Part shown: positions 38,808 through 48,116 of the stretch, one piece after another
How positions within the stretch are numbered: the stretch's first letter is position 1
Layout: every line of letters begins with the position of its first letter
Assembly (NCBI GenBank): GCA_026005055.1
Contig: BPKI01000001.1
Location: 1,364,001 to 1,428,000 of the forward strand
Source of the DNA: Lysobacterales bacterium
GTDB lineage: Bacteria > Pseudomonadota > Gammaproteobacteria > Xanthomonadales > BPKI01
Direction: 5' to 3'
Length of the DNA: 64,000 nt
The notes under the pieces: model-generated
Seen by the model: the letters and a program-made list of their open reading frames with translations, nothing else
Told to the model about the DNA's origin: nothing
Databases searched by the model: none
Position numbers and translations under genes: made by a program

Positions 38808-41693
38808 TTATGGGCACTGTGCCACGGGGGCGAGGAGAGGTGCCGACGCCGTGTACTCCGGGTAACATCGCTTCGGTCCCCTCACGGAGCGTGTGTCATG
38901 CTTCGGGCGCTCCTTTGTCTGGCCGCATTCTGGGCCTTCGCGTCGCAAGCGCGCGAGTTTCGCGAGCTTCCCTCGGCGCTGGTGCCGGTCGAAGTGCGTG
39001 GCGTGGGCGTGGATCCGGAAACCCTCAGCCCTGCGGTCCTGCTTCAAGAGATCGAGGGCAAGCGCGTCTTGCCCATCTATGTCGGTTGGACCGAGGCCGA
39101 AGCGATCGAGCGGGCCCGCCAGCGCGCCCGGCCCGAGCGCCCGCTCACCCACGAACTCCTCGGCGACGTTTTCGAGGCGAGCGGCGCCACGATGAGGCGC
39201 CTCATCATCGACTCGCTGCGCGAGGGGGTCTATTTCGCGATGATCGAATGCGAGCTCAAGGGGCGCGAGGCACCCGTGCAGCTCGATGCGCGGCCGAGCG
39301 ATGGCATCGCCCTCGCTCTGCGCTTCGAGGTCCCGATCCTGGTGGCTGAATCCCTGCTCATGGTGCCGGGGGCCCCGGAGAGCGCTCGCGAGTCCGAGAT
39401 CACGGCGGCGCGGCCGTTTCCGCCGTTCCCAGGTACGTGAAATCCACGCGCGCGTGATTACGGCCCCGTCGAGGGCGAGCACGCTGTGCCCGCCCGGTCG
39501 GGCGAGGACGACTCGCACCCAGGCGCTCGCCTCGGCCTGTGCGACGGGCGCGCCGTCCAGGAACCACAGCACCCGGTCCTCCGCCCCGATGGCGCGGAGC
39601 TGGATCGCGGCCGGCGCGGGTGAGGCGGTGAGGAGGCGCCCCCCGTGCGGGATGCCCTCGATCGCCAGCCGCCCCGCGCGATGGATGGCGCAGGCTGGGG
39701 CCCAGGCGGGCGGCGTGCTTCGCGCGCGCAGTTCGGCATCGAGCCAGGGGAGCGCGCGCGCTGGCCAAAGCGCGAGCGCCGTGCGGCGCGTCGGCCCGGT
39801 GGCGCAGCCCGCCTCCACCCGAAGACCGCTGGCGGCGTCGCTGAGTACCGTCTCGATCCGCGCCCCGAGGCGAGGCAAGTGTCGCTCCGGGAGCGTCGGC
39901 GGGAGGCGGCCGGCGAGCGCCAAGCCGCGTCTCTTGCGGTGGCAGAAGGTCGCCGGGGTCCGCTCGGCAGGGGTTCCGAGTGGCCAACAGATTTCCCGTT
40001 CGACCACGTCCGTCGGCCGTGGCGGGCGCGGCAGGCGCAGCGGATCGGGCAGGGTTGCGACCAGCTCGCGCAGCAGTCCGAGCGCCCGCTGACCGTCCAG
40101 CCCGCGCACCCCGCCACCGTCGGGGCGGCCGATCCAGACCCCGAGCGTCACTCGGCCATTCACCCCGAGAGCCCAGGCGTCGCGGAAGGAGTGACTGGTG
40201 CCGGTCTTGAAGGCGAAGGGCGCCTCTGCGCCGCTTGCGAGCATGTGCCAGGTCAGCCAGGCCGGTCCCTGGGCGAAAACCGGCCGCGACTGCGCCGGCT
40301 CTTCGAGCGAGAGCCTGGGCGAACTCAGGGTGCCGCCGTTGCCGAAGACGCCGTAGCCGGCAGCAAGCTCCAACAGGCGGGTCTCCACCGCCCCGAGGAT
40401 CATCCCCGGGGACGGCGGCTCGCCGGGCGCGAAGCGCAAGGGGATGCCCGCTCGCGCGAGGCGGGCCGCGAGCCGCGCGGGGCCGGTGCGCGCGATCAGA
40501 TCGACCGCCGGGGTGTTGAGCGATTCGGCGAGAGCGGTCGCCGCACTCACCGCCCCGCGGAAGCGACGATCGAAGTTGCCGGGACGGTAGTCGTCGAGGG
40601 AGAGAGGGGCATCCACCAGCAGGCTCTCGGGATGAATGAGCCCATCCTCGATCGCCAGGGCGAAGAGGAAAGGCTTGAGCGTCGAGCCAGGGGAACGGAA
40701 GCGGGCGGCGTAGTCGAGGGAGTCATGTTCCCCGGCGCGGGGGTCGAGGCGCGAGGCATAGACCAGGACCTCTCCCTGGCGATGGTCGATGACCACCGCC
40801 GCGGCGGCGAGTCCCGGCGCGCTCTGGGCGAGGTGACGGAGGAGCAGCCGTTCCGCCCGCCGCTGCAGCTCGCGGTCGAGGCTGCTTCGGACGCGATCGC
40901 CGGCGCGGGCGATGCGCTCGGCGAGGCGCGCCGCCTCGCGCGGGAAGCTCCGGCGAACCGTGGGAACCGGCTCGGCCAGGGCCCGCTCGACTTCTTCCGC
41001 TGACCACAGGCCCGCTTCCGCCATGCGCCGGAGAAGGGTGTCACGGGCCGCTCGCGCGGCCTCGGGACGACGATCCGGGCGGAGGCGGCTCGGCGCTCGG
41101 GGGAGAACCGCGAGGAGGGCAGCCTGGGCATGGTCGAGCTGGCGTGGTTCCTTGCCGAAATAGGCCAGGCTGGCAGCACGCACGCCCGAGAGGTTCCCGC
41201 CGAAGGGGGCGAGGGCGAGATAAAGCTCCAGGATCTCGCGCTTGTCGAATCGCCATTCCAGCTGAAGCGCGCGCAGGCTCTGCCTGAGCTTACCGGCGAG
41301 GCCGCGGGAGGTCGGCTCGATCAGCCGCGCGGTCTGCATGGTGAGCGTCGAGGCGCCCGACACCACCCGCCCCGCGCGCAGGTTCTGCCAGGCGGCGCGC
41401 AGCACCGCCAGCGGATCCACACCGGGATGGTGGAAAAAGCGGCGGTCCTCGAGTGTGAGCAGCGCCTGCAGATAGCGCGGCGAGACCTCCTCCAGTCGCG
41501 ACCGAAATCGCCAGTGGTGGTCGGCGCCGGGGAGGACGTGGAGCAGCTTGCCATCCCGATCCGATACTTCGGCGGCATAGAGCGCAGTCGGGGGCAGCGG
41601 CGGCGGGAACAGGCGGTCGAGCAGAAGGAGCGTCCCGGCGATCCCGGCGAGCGTCGTCAGCGCGAAGCCGATCCGACGGCTCGGGAGTCTCAC
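38808..41693 (-). CDS. pbpC: Penicillin-binding protein 1C with aberrant C-terminal read-through
   Basis: Bifunctional peptidoglycan synthase partner of alpha-2-macroglobulin. It starts with GTG at 41693, overlapping the macroglobulin stop (GTGA). After one N-terminal helix comes a GT51 transglycosylase domain with the catalytic Glu at residue 82 (LEDRRFFHHPGVDP). A transpeptidase domain follows with SxxK at 336-339 (SPGSTLKPF), SLN and KTGTS, then the PBP1C C-terminal domain. That domain should end near base 39440, about residue 750, close to the 770 aa of the E. coli protein. Here no stop occurs, and the frame runs on for about 210 residues of biased sequence antisense to the whole nuclease-family gene. 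The added tail has no family character, so lost termination or an indel is likely. Confidence 0.85.
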   Translation of the reverse strand: MRLPSRRIGFALTTLAGIAGTLLLLDRLFPPPLPPTALYAAEVSDRDGKLLHVLPGADHHWRFRSRLEEVSPRYLQALLTLEDRRFFHHPGVDPLAVLRAAWQNLRAGRVVSGASTLTMQTARLIEPTSRGLAGKLRQSLRALQLEWRFDKREILELYLALAPFGGNLSGVRAASLAYFGKEPRQLDHAQAALLAVLPRAPSRLRPDRRPEAARAARDTLLRRMAEAGLWSAEEVERALAEPVPTVRRSFPREAARLAERIARAGDRVRSSLDRELQRRAERLLLRHLAQSAPGLAAAAVVIDHRQGEVLVYASRLDPRAGEHDSLDYAARFRSPGSTLKPFLFALAIEDGLIHPESLLVDAPLSLDDYRPGNFDRRFRGAVSAATALAESLNTPAVDLIARTGPARLAARLARAGIPLRFAPGEPPSPGMILGAVETRLLELAAGYGVFGNGGTLSSPRLSLEEPAQSRPVFAQGPAWLTWHMLASGAEAPFAFKTGTSHSFRDAWALGVNGRVTLGVWIGRPDGGGVRGLDGQRALGLLRELVATLPDPLRLPRPPRPTDVVEREICWPLGTPAERTPATFCHRKRRGLALAGRLPPTLPERHLPRLGARIETVLSDAASGLRVEAGCATGPTRRTALALWPARALPWLDAELRARSTPPAWAPACAIHRAGRLAIEGIPHGGRLLTASPAPAAIQLRAIGAEDRVLWFLDGAPVAQAEASAWVRVVLARPGGHSVLALDGAVITRAWISRTWERRKRPRRRDLGLASALRGPRHHEQGFSHQDRDLEAQSEGDAIARPRIELHGCLAPLELAFDHREIDPLAQRVDDEAPHRGAARLENVAEEFVGERALGPGALAGPLDRFGLGPTDIDGQDALALDLLKQDRRAEGFRIHAHATHFDRHQRRGKLAKLARLRREGPECGQTKERPKHDTRSVRGPKRCYPEYTASAPLLAPVAQCP
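38898..39440 (+). CDS. Exported bifunctional nuclease (BFN/DUF151) family protein
   Basis: A 180-aa protein: signal peptide (RALLCLAAFWAFASQA) followed by a complete BFN domain. The domain is recognised by VLLQEIEGKRVLPIYVGWTE, RPLTHELLGDVFEASGA, VYFAMIECELKG and LDARPSDGIALALRFEVPIL. Plant and bacterial relatives have weak DNase/RNase activity. Export is unusual, since most bacterial members are cytoplasmic. The ATG at 38898 lies 176 bp from the divergent DUF4139 start. The whole gene lies inside the antisense extension of pbpC, but its domain integrity shows it is the real coding strand. Confidence 0.87.
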   Translation: MLRALLCLAAFWAFASQAREFRELPSALVPVEVRGVGVDPETLSPAVLLQEIEGKRVLPIYVGWTEAEAIERARQRARPERPLTHELLGDVFEASGATMRRLIIDSLREGVYFAMIECELKGREAPVQLDARPSDGIALALRFEVPILVAESLLMVPGAPESARESEITAARPFPPFPGT

Positions 41694-44600
41694 GGCCCGA
41701 CGATGCGGATATGCGAAGGCTTCGGGCTGTCGATGCCGTACACCCAAGGCCGGTACATGTCCTCGGCCCGCGCTGCGGGCACTTGATACTCGCCGGGCGT
41801 GACCGCGGTCATCACGTAGAACAGAGTGACCTCGCTGCCCGCCCAGGACATGGGCATCGCAGCGAAGTAGCGGTCGTCCCTGAATTCCTCGCGGTCGGGG
41901 GTGACGCCGTGATGTCGCTGGCCGACCGCAAGCCCGTCGATCAGCAGGCCGGGGAAGGGATCGTGGTCGCCGAGCGCAGGAATTTCGAGCTCGAGGCCAG
42001 CGGGGAGGAGGTCCTCGACCAGGAGGTTCGCGACGGGCTGGGCGACGCTCAGTCGGATGCGCCCGATCACCACCTCACCCTCGGTGAGCTCCCCGCCCTC
42101 GAAGGGCGTGCCGTCGCGCCGGAAGTAATCACGGCGGATGCTGATGCCCTCGCTCCTCGGCGCCGGCGGTGCGGAGGGCTCACCCGCCAGTTCGACGAGC
42201 ACATAGGCCAACTGCTCGCCCTCGTTGCGGATGGTGAGACCGTCGAGGCTCTCGGCGGGGATCTCGCGGCGCAGCGGACCTTTACCCTGGAGCGCCAAGG
42301 CTCCTTCGCCACCGTCGAGCTGCAGGGCGAGCGGGCGTGCATCGCTTGCCCCGAGTTCGCCTAGGCGGAGCATGGTGGCGAGCTCGAAGGTGCTGAGTCC
42401 GCTCGACCAAGCATCCTGTCCTCCTCTTTGGCGCGCGCTCCATTCGCGGTGCGCCTCCCAGAGCAGGGAGGCGGCGTCGCCGATCCGGTGGCGGGCGATC
42501 ACCAGGGCGACGCTCAGGCGTTCCGCGAGCGGCGAGGCGAAATCGGCGTGAAGACCGCCCGGGTGCGGGCGCGTCGCGCGCATGGCGCGAAGCGCCTCGC
42601 GCGTCAGCCGCTCCTCGCCGGCGAGGTGGAGGGCAGCCGCGAGGTAGGCGAGCGCGCGCGGCCCCGGCGCCTCGCCGCGTCGCTCGTAGAGCGAAAGGAG
42701 TGCGGAATGCTCTCCCCGTCCGGCGCGCGCGAGGACATAAGCCGCGTGCGCATGGTAGAGAAAGCGCAGCCGGTCGGGCTCGAGGCTGTGGTGGAAGCTC
42801 GGATCACCGCGCAGCAGATCGCGCCGCATGGCCTCGAGCGCTCGCTCGAGCATGCCCGCGGAGACAGCATGGCCCGCCTCCTCGGCATCGAGAAGAAGCT
42901 CGGCGACGAGGGGGGTGACCATCGGATTGGGGATCGCCGATTCCGGCCACATCGCGAAATGGCCATCCGCGAGCTGCATGCCGGCGAGGCGGGCGAGGGC
43001 GCGCTCGAGGAGGACGGAATGCGCCTCGCCGGTACCATCGAGGGCGGCATAGGCCCGGCCGATGGTCTGCTCTGCGCAGCCGAGCGGGAAGGTCTTGAGT
43101 CGCTCTCGCGCGCTCTCGAGCGGGAAGGGCGGGTAGGCCGCGGCGGTCAGGCGCGCGGCCACCGAGCCGGGCACGAGACCTTCGGCGAGGCCGAGGGGCA
43201 AGGTGCGGGAGCGCCTCGGTCCGAGCTCGAAGGCGAGACTGCGGTGCTCGGTGGGTGCGATGCCGCGCACCGCGATCTCGACGCGGCGTTCGAAGCGGTG
43301 TTCCCCGGCCTCCGCCTGGATCACCAGCCGGGCGATGCCGCGGGCGATGCGCGGGCTGATCTCGAGGGGGACCCGCCGACGCTCCCCCGGCGCGAGCGCG
43401 AGCGAGAGCCCCTCGGGGCGCAGTTCGAGGCCGGTGCTGCCATCGAAGCGCAGACGGACCGGCAGTTCACGCTCGAGGGTGTTGTGGAGCACCACCGAGG
43501 CCTGTCCGCGGTCGCCCGGGGCGCGGTGGGGGAGATCACGAGTGCTCCGCGCACGGTCGTCACGGCTTCGGCATCGCCGAAGCGTTCCCGTCCGTAGACC
43601 AAGGCGTTCAGGCGCAGGCGGCCGTCGAAGGCGGGCGCGTCGAAGGTGAGCTCGGCGCGACCTTTGGCGTCCAGCCGCACCGGTCCGATGCGCAGGTCGG
43701 GGATCTCGACCTCGGCGCGCGGCCGGGTGGGGGTGGGCGGTGCCGGAGCCGGCGCCGCGTCGCCGCCGAAGCGCAGCCGCGCGAGGGTGCCCTCCACTTG
43801 ACCGACCACGCGCCCGTAGAGATCGCGCAGTTCGGCGCCGAACATCCGGCGCGCGAAGATCGCTCCGAGCAGCGCGGGAATCCGGTAGCGGGTGATGCCG
43901 AGCGCGCCCTCGTCCACGGCGTAGAGGATGACCTCGGCCTCCTGGCCGGCCAGCTCCGGCGCCTCCACGGCGATCGACGCGCGGCCGCCAGGCTCGAGCG
44001 TCGAGGGGGCCTCGAGCCGGACGGTTGCCGCATGCGCGCTGCGGTCGACGGGTAGCGGCAGGATGCCGATCGCGCGGGCGGGTCCGGCTCCCCCGCGGCC
44101 CATCGGCCGCAGCACGATGACCGAGACGTACACGTCCTCGCGGATCATCTCCGGCGTGAGCTCGAGCTCGAGCCGGGTTCCCGATCGCGCCTCGAAGCGC
44201 CGGCGGAGCAGCGGCCGGTCGGCCTCGACCATCAACAGCGCGGGCCCTGCGTAAGGTGGATCGACGCTGAGGGCGAGGCGCCCGCCGCCTCGCGCCGCGG
44301 TGCCGTCGAGGCTCAGCTTCACGCGGTCGGGCACGAGCTCGGCATCGGACCCGCTCCACCCCGCGCGGAACGGGAGCTTCGTCTCCCTGCCGGTGGCGGT
44401 GTCACGCGCGACGAGCAGGTACTCTCCCCAGTCGATCGGAAACTCGACGTTCGCCGGTTGGCTCGGATCGAGGCTGAGCCGCTGCCGTCCGACCTCGGTT
44501 TCTTCGACGCTGCGGCGCGGCTCGAAGCCCCCGTCCTTGAGCAGGATCCACACCCACTGTTCGCGACGGCGAAGCAGAACGACCTCGACTTCGCCACCGA

Positions 44601-46470
44601 GCGTTCGCCCATCGCGCGCGAAGCGCTGGATCGCGAAGGAGACCCGACTCTCGGCCCGCGCGCCTTCGCCGAGCGCAAAGCCGGGCGCGACTCCGATCAG
44701 CTCCGCGGCTGGCCAGAGGGTGGCCGAAGCCTTGCGCCGCAGCGCCCGCCCGCCGCTTTCGAACACCGTGACCTCGACCTCGAGATCGCTCGGCGCGGGG
44801 AGATCGCGCGGCGGAGGAATCGAGAGCTCGGCGCGGCCGGCGGCGTCGAGCTCGCCTTGCTCGATCAGATCATCCCCGCTCGGCCAGCTCGCCGCGAGGT
44901 CGCCGAAGTACCAGCCGCTGCGATCGGCGAGCGGCCGCGCCGATGGACTCAGCCGCTGCCGCACCTCGAAGCGTTCGCCCGCCGCCGGCGCCCCGTAGAG
45001 ATAGGCCGCATCGAGCGTGAGTCGCAGCGGCTCGCCGACCTCCGGGCGATGGGGCGAGAGCGCGAGCTCGAGCGCGAGACGCTCGGGCAGGAACTCCTCG
45101 AGGTGCACCGGCAGGGCGGCGAGCGGGGCTTCGGTACTGGGATCGGTGCGAAGCTCGACACGCCAGCGACCGGTCGGCCAATCCGCCGCCGAGCCCAGCT
45201 CGAGGCTCAACAGGCCGAGGGGCGTCGCGGTGAGCCGCCGCTCGAGCACGGCGCGGCCGTCGGGTTGGATCAGGCGGGCGAAGAGCGGCGGCATCACGGT
45301 CGGCAGCTTGCCTTCCCGATCGCGCAGCAGTGCGTCGATGCGCAGCGTCTCGCCGGGGCGGTAGAGATCGCGTCCCGACCATAGCGCCAGCGACCAAGGC
45401 GAGGGGAGGATGCCGCCGACCTCGAACTCGGAGAGCTTGAGCACGGTCTGGGTGAGCGAAATCCAGGCATGATGCGCCCCGCGCCGGGCATAGACGACCT
45501 GTCCGGAGCGCGGGCGTCCGGGAAGGAAGAGCGCGCCGTCCGCCTCGGTCCGCCCGCTCAAGACCACTCGACCGAGCTCGTCGAGCACGGCGACCTCCGC
45601 ATCGGCGAGCGGCTCGCCGCTCTCGAGGGAGGCGGCGAGGACGAGCAGCCCTTCGGAATAGAGGCGGGTGTGGATCGCGAGATCGGTGACGAAGAACAGC
45701 GTCGTGGCGCGGTCGGCCGCGAAGCTGCCCGCTGGTCGCATCGCCGCGACGTACACCCCAGGGCGGCGCAGCTCCGAGATGCGCTGAATGGGCAGCAGCG
45801 AGTTCGCGCTCTGGCTCTCCCCCGCGGCGATCTCGAAGCGTCCGCTGTAGGCGAGCTCGAGCGCCGGGGCCATCTCGCTGAGCTCCCAGCCGCCGAGGTT
45901 TCGCGCGCGCGGCGGCTCGGCGAGCAAGGCCGGAAGCTCCTGCGGCAGGACCCTGAAGAAATCGACGTCGACCTGGCGGATCCCGATGCTCTGGACCGGA
46001 AGGCCGCGATGGCCATGCGCGGGCAGTACCGTCCCGCTGCTGCCGAAGCGCACGAGGCCTTCGCTGACGGTCCCGCCGGCGGTCACCGTCTGCGCGAGCG
46101 CCTTGCCGAGCTCGGAGCCGTCCACGGCGCGCAGGCCGGGACAGACGGATACGCGGTATTCGGCACCGCGCTCGAGGTAGGGCAGGATCAGGCGCTGCCG
46201 CATCCGGTCGAAGATCGGCCCGATCGCGATGGGACCGTGCTGCGCGTGTTCGATGCGTACGCACAGATCGAAATCCTGTGCTGGGTCGAGGGCGCGGGTG
46301 AAGCCGAGGGCGATCGCCGGCGCCCCTTCGTGGTTGATGCCCTGCGCCGATTCGAGTTCGAAGTTCGGAGGCGCCGAGGGAAGCTCTTGCGCGGGCTCGC
46401 GGGAGCAGCCGAGGGCGAGGAGCAAGACGGTGAGCGATAGCGCACCGCAGGGCGAGGAATGACGCGGCAT
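41690..46470 (-). pseudogene. Bacterial alpha-2-macroglobulin (YfhM type), frameshifted
   Basis: Periplasmic protease-trapping lipoprotein that works with PBP1C. The N-terminal part, from the ATG at 46470, has a lipobox (LLALGC) and macroglobulin domains up to TVRGALVIS. At about 43517-43523 the frame breaks: upstream reads T-A-P-R, while the conserved continuation A-P-G-D is in another frame. The second part holds the thioester motif CAEQ (43067-43078) and the C-terminal domains, ending at 41690 and overlapping the pbpC start. The family normally has PRFLAPGD here, so the observed sequence fits a 13-nt deletion. Neither half alone should be functional. A sequencing error cannot be excluded. 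Confidence 0.85.
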
Positions 46471-46517
46471 GGACAAGTCCCCCGGCAGGATCGTGAGGCG
46501 TGTCGCCCGAAGCCGCC

Positions 46518-48110
46518 ATGCTACGACAAGTTTCAGGAAGCCGCGGTGACGGCGTCGGCCTGCGTCGGCTGGTGATCGTCCTCGGCGATCAGCTCGATCC
46601 GGAAGGTCCCGCGCTTTCCGGATTCGACCCGTCGCAGGATGCGATCTGGATGGCCGAGGTCCCCGAGGAAAGCACCAAGGTCTGGTCGCACCAGGCGCGC
46701 ATCGCCCTCTTTCTCGCCGCCATGCGCCGTTTCGCCGAAGCCCGCCGCCGCGAGGGCAAGCGGGTGATCTACCGGGCCCTCGGCAGCCATCCGCACCATC
46801 GGCTCGCCGAGGCGCTGGCCGCGGATCTTCGCGCGCTCAAGCCGGAAAAAGCGATCCTCTGCGAGCCAGGCGAATGGTCGGTGCGGGAAGCGCTCCTCGC
46901 CACCCTGAAGGCGAGCGGCATCCCCTACGAGGAGCGGGTGGATGATCACTTCCTCTGCTCGCGCGCCGATTTCGCCGCCTTCGCGCGCGGACGCCGGCAG
47001 CTGCGCATGGAGCATTTCTACCGCTGGCTACGGCGGCAGCGGAAGGTGCTGATGGAGGGCGCCCGTCCCCTCGGTGGTCGCTGGAACTTCGATGCCGAGA
47101 ATCGCAAGCCCCTGCCGCGCACCGGTCTGCACCTCCCTCCGCCGCCCTTGGCGTTTCCGCCCGATGCCGACACTCAGGCGGTGCTCGCGGAGGTGGGCCG
47201 GCGCTTCGCGGAGCATCCAGGATCGCTCGCCCATTTCGCTTGGCCGCTCGATCGGGCTCAGGCGCTCCGCGCGCTCGCCGATTTCGTCAAGGCGCGGCTT
47301 CCTGGTTTCGGGCCCTATCAGGATGCGATGCAGAAGGATGCCCCTTGGCTTTGGCACTCGCGCCTGTCGGCGGCGATCAACCTCAAGCTCCTTCGGCCGA
47401 TGGAGGTGATCGCCGCGGCCGAGGAGGCCTATCGCCAGGGCCTGGTGCCGCTGGCTTCGGCCGAGGGCTTCATCCGGCAGGTGCTCGGCTGGCGCGAATA
47501 CGTACGCGGGATGTACTGGTTGCGGATGCCTGATTTCGCAAGCGAGAACGCGCTCGGGGCGGAGGAGCCTCTGCCGCGTTTCTACTGGGATGGCAAGACC
47601 CGGATGCGCTGTCTCGCCGAGGTCATCGGGCAAACCCTCGAGCTTGGCTATGCCCATCACATTCAAAGGCTGATGGTGACCGGACTTTTCGCGCTCTTGC
47701 TCGGGGTCCGGCCGCAGGAGGTGCATCGGTGGTATCTCGCGATCTACGTCGATGCCGTGGAATGGGTCGAGCTTCCCAATACCCTGGGCATGAGCCAGTT
47801 CGCCGATGGCGGCGTGCTCGCCTCGAAGCCTTACGTGGCAAGCGGCCGCTACATCGCGCGGATGTCGAATTACTGCCGGTTCTGCCCATTCGATCCGGCA
47901 CGCGCGACAGGTGCGGCGGCGTGCCCCTTCACCACCCTGTTCTGGGACTTCCTCGCCCGCCATCGAGCGCGTTTCGGCGAGCATCCGCGGGTGGGGCCGA
48001 TGTGGCGCCAGCTCGCGCGGAAAAGCGCGAGCGAGCTCGCGGCCATCCGGCGTGCGGCCGATCGTCTGCGGGAGGCGTTCCAGGCCGGCCGCGACGCGCA
48101 TGAGGTTTGA
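46518..48110 (+). CDS. Prokaryotic (6-4) photolyase / FeS-BCP cryptochrome family
   Basis: Light-driven repair of (6-4) photoproducts with FAD, a ribolumazine-type antenna and a [4Fe-4S] cluster. The 530-aa protein starts with VIVLGDQLDPEG. It has the cluster cysteines C365, C453, C456 and C469 (the last three in YCRFCPFDPARATGAAACPF). Their spacing of 88, 3 and 13 residues is the same as C350/C438/C441/C454 of Agrobacterium PhrB. HHIQRLMVTG and the flavin region are intact. The ATG at 46518 was chosen; a GTG at 46500 is an alternative. The CPD photolyase gene follows after 6 bp. Confidence 0.93.
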   Translation: MLRQVSGSRGDGVGLRRLVIVLGDQLDPEGPALSGFDPSQDAIWMAEVPEESTKVWSHQARIALFLAAMRRFAEARRREGKRVIYRALGSHPHHRLAEALAADLRALKPEKAILCEPGEWSVREALLATLKASGIPYEERVDDHFLCSRADFAAFARGRRQLRMEHFYRWLRRQRKVLMEGARPLGGRWNFDAENRKPLPRTGLHLPPPPLAFPPDADTQAVLAEVGRRFAEHPGSLAHFAWPLDRAQALRALADFVKARLPGFGPYQDAMQKDAPWLWHSRLSAAINLKLLRPMEVIAAAEEAYRQGLVPLASAEGFIRQVLGWREYVRGMYWLRMPDFASENALGAEEPLPRFYWDGKTRMRCLAEVIGQTLELGYAHHIQRLMVTGLFALLLGVRPQEVHRWYLAIYVDAVEWVELPNTLGMSQFADGGVLASKPYVASGRYIARMSNYCRFCPFDPARATGAAACPFTTLFWDFLARHRARFGEHPRVGPMWRQLARKSASELAAIRRAADRLREAFQAGRDAHEV

Positions 48111-48116
48111 GCAACC

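Noticed and set aside
39645-41003. 452-codon plus-strand open frame inside pbpC
   Set aside because: Antisense to the transglycosylase and transpeptidase domains, whose motifs are intact on the other strand.
43500-43545. Programmed ribosomal frameshift in the macroglobulin gene
   Set aside because: No slippery heptamer with a following stem was seen, the family is normally one open frame, and the residues missing at the junction point to a deletion.
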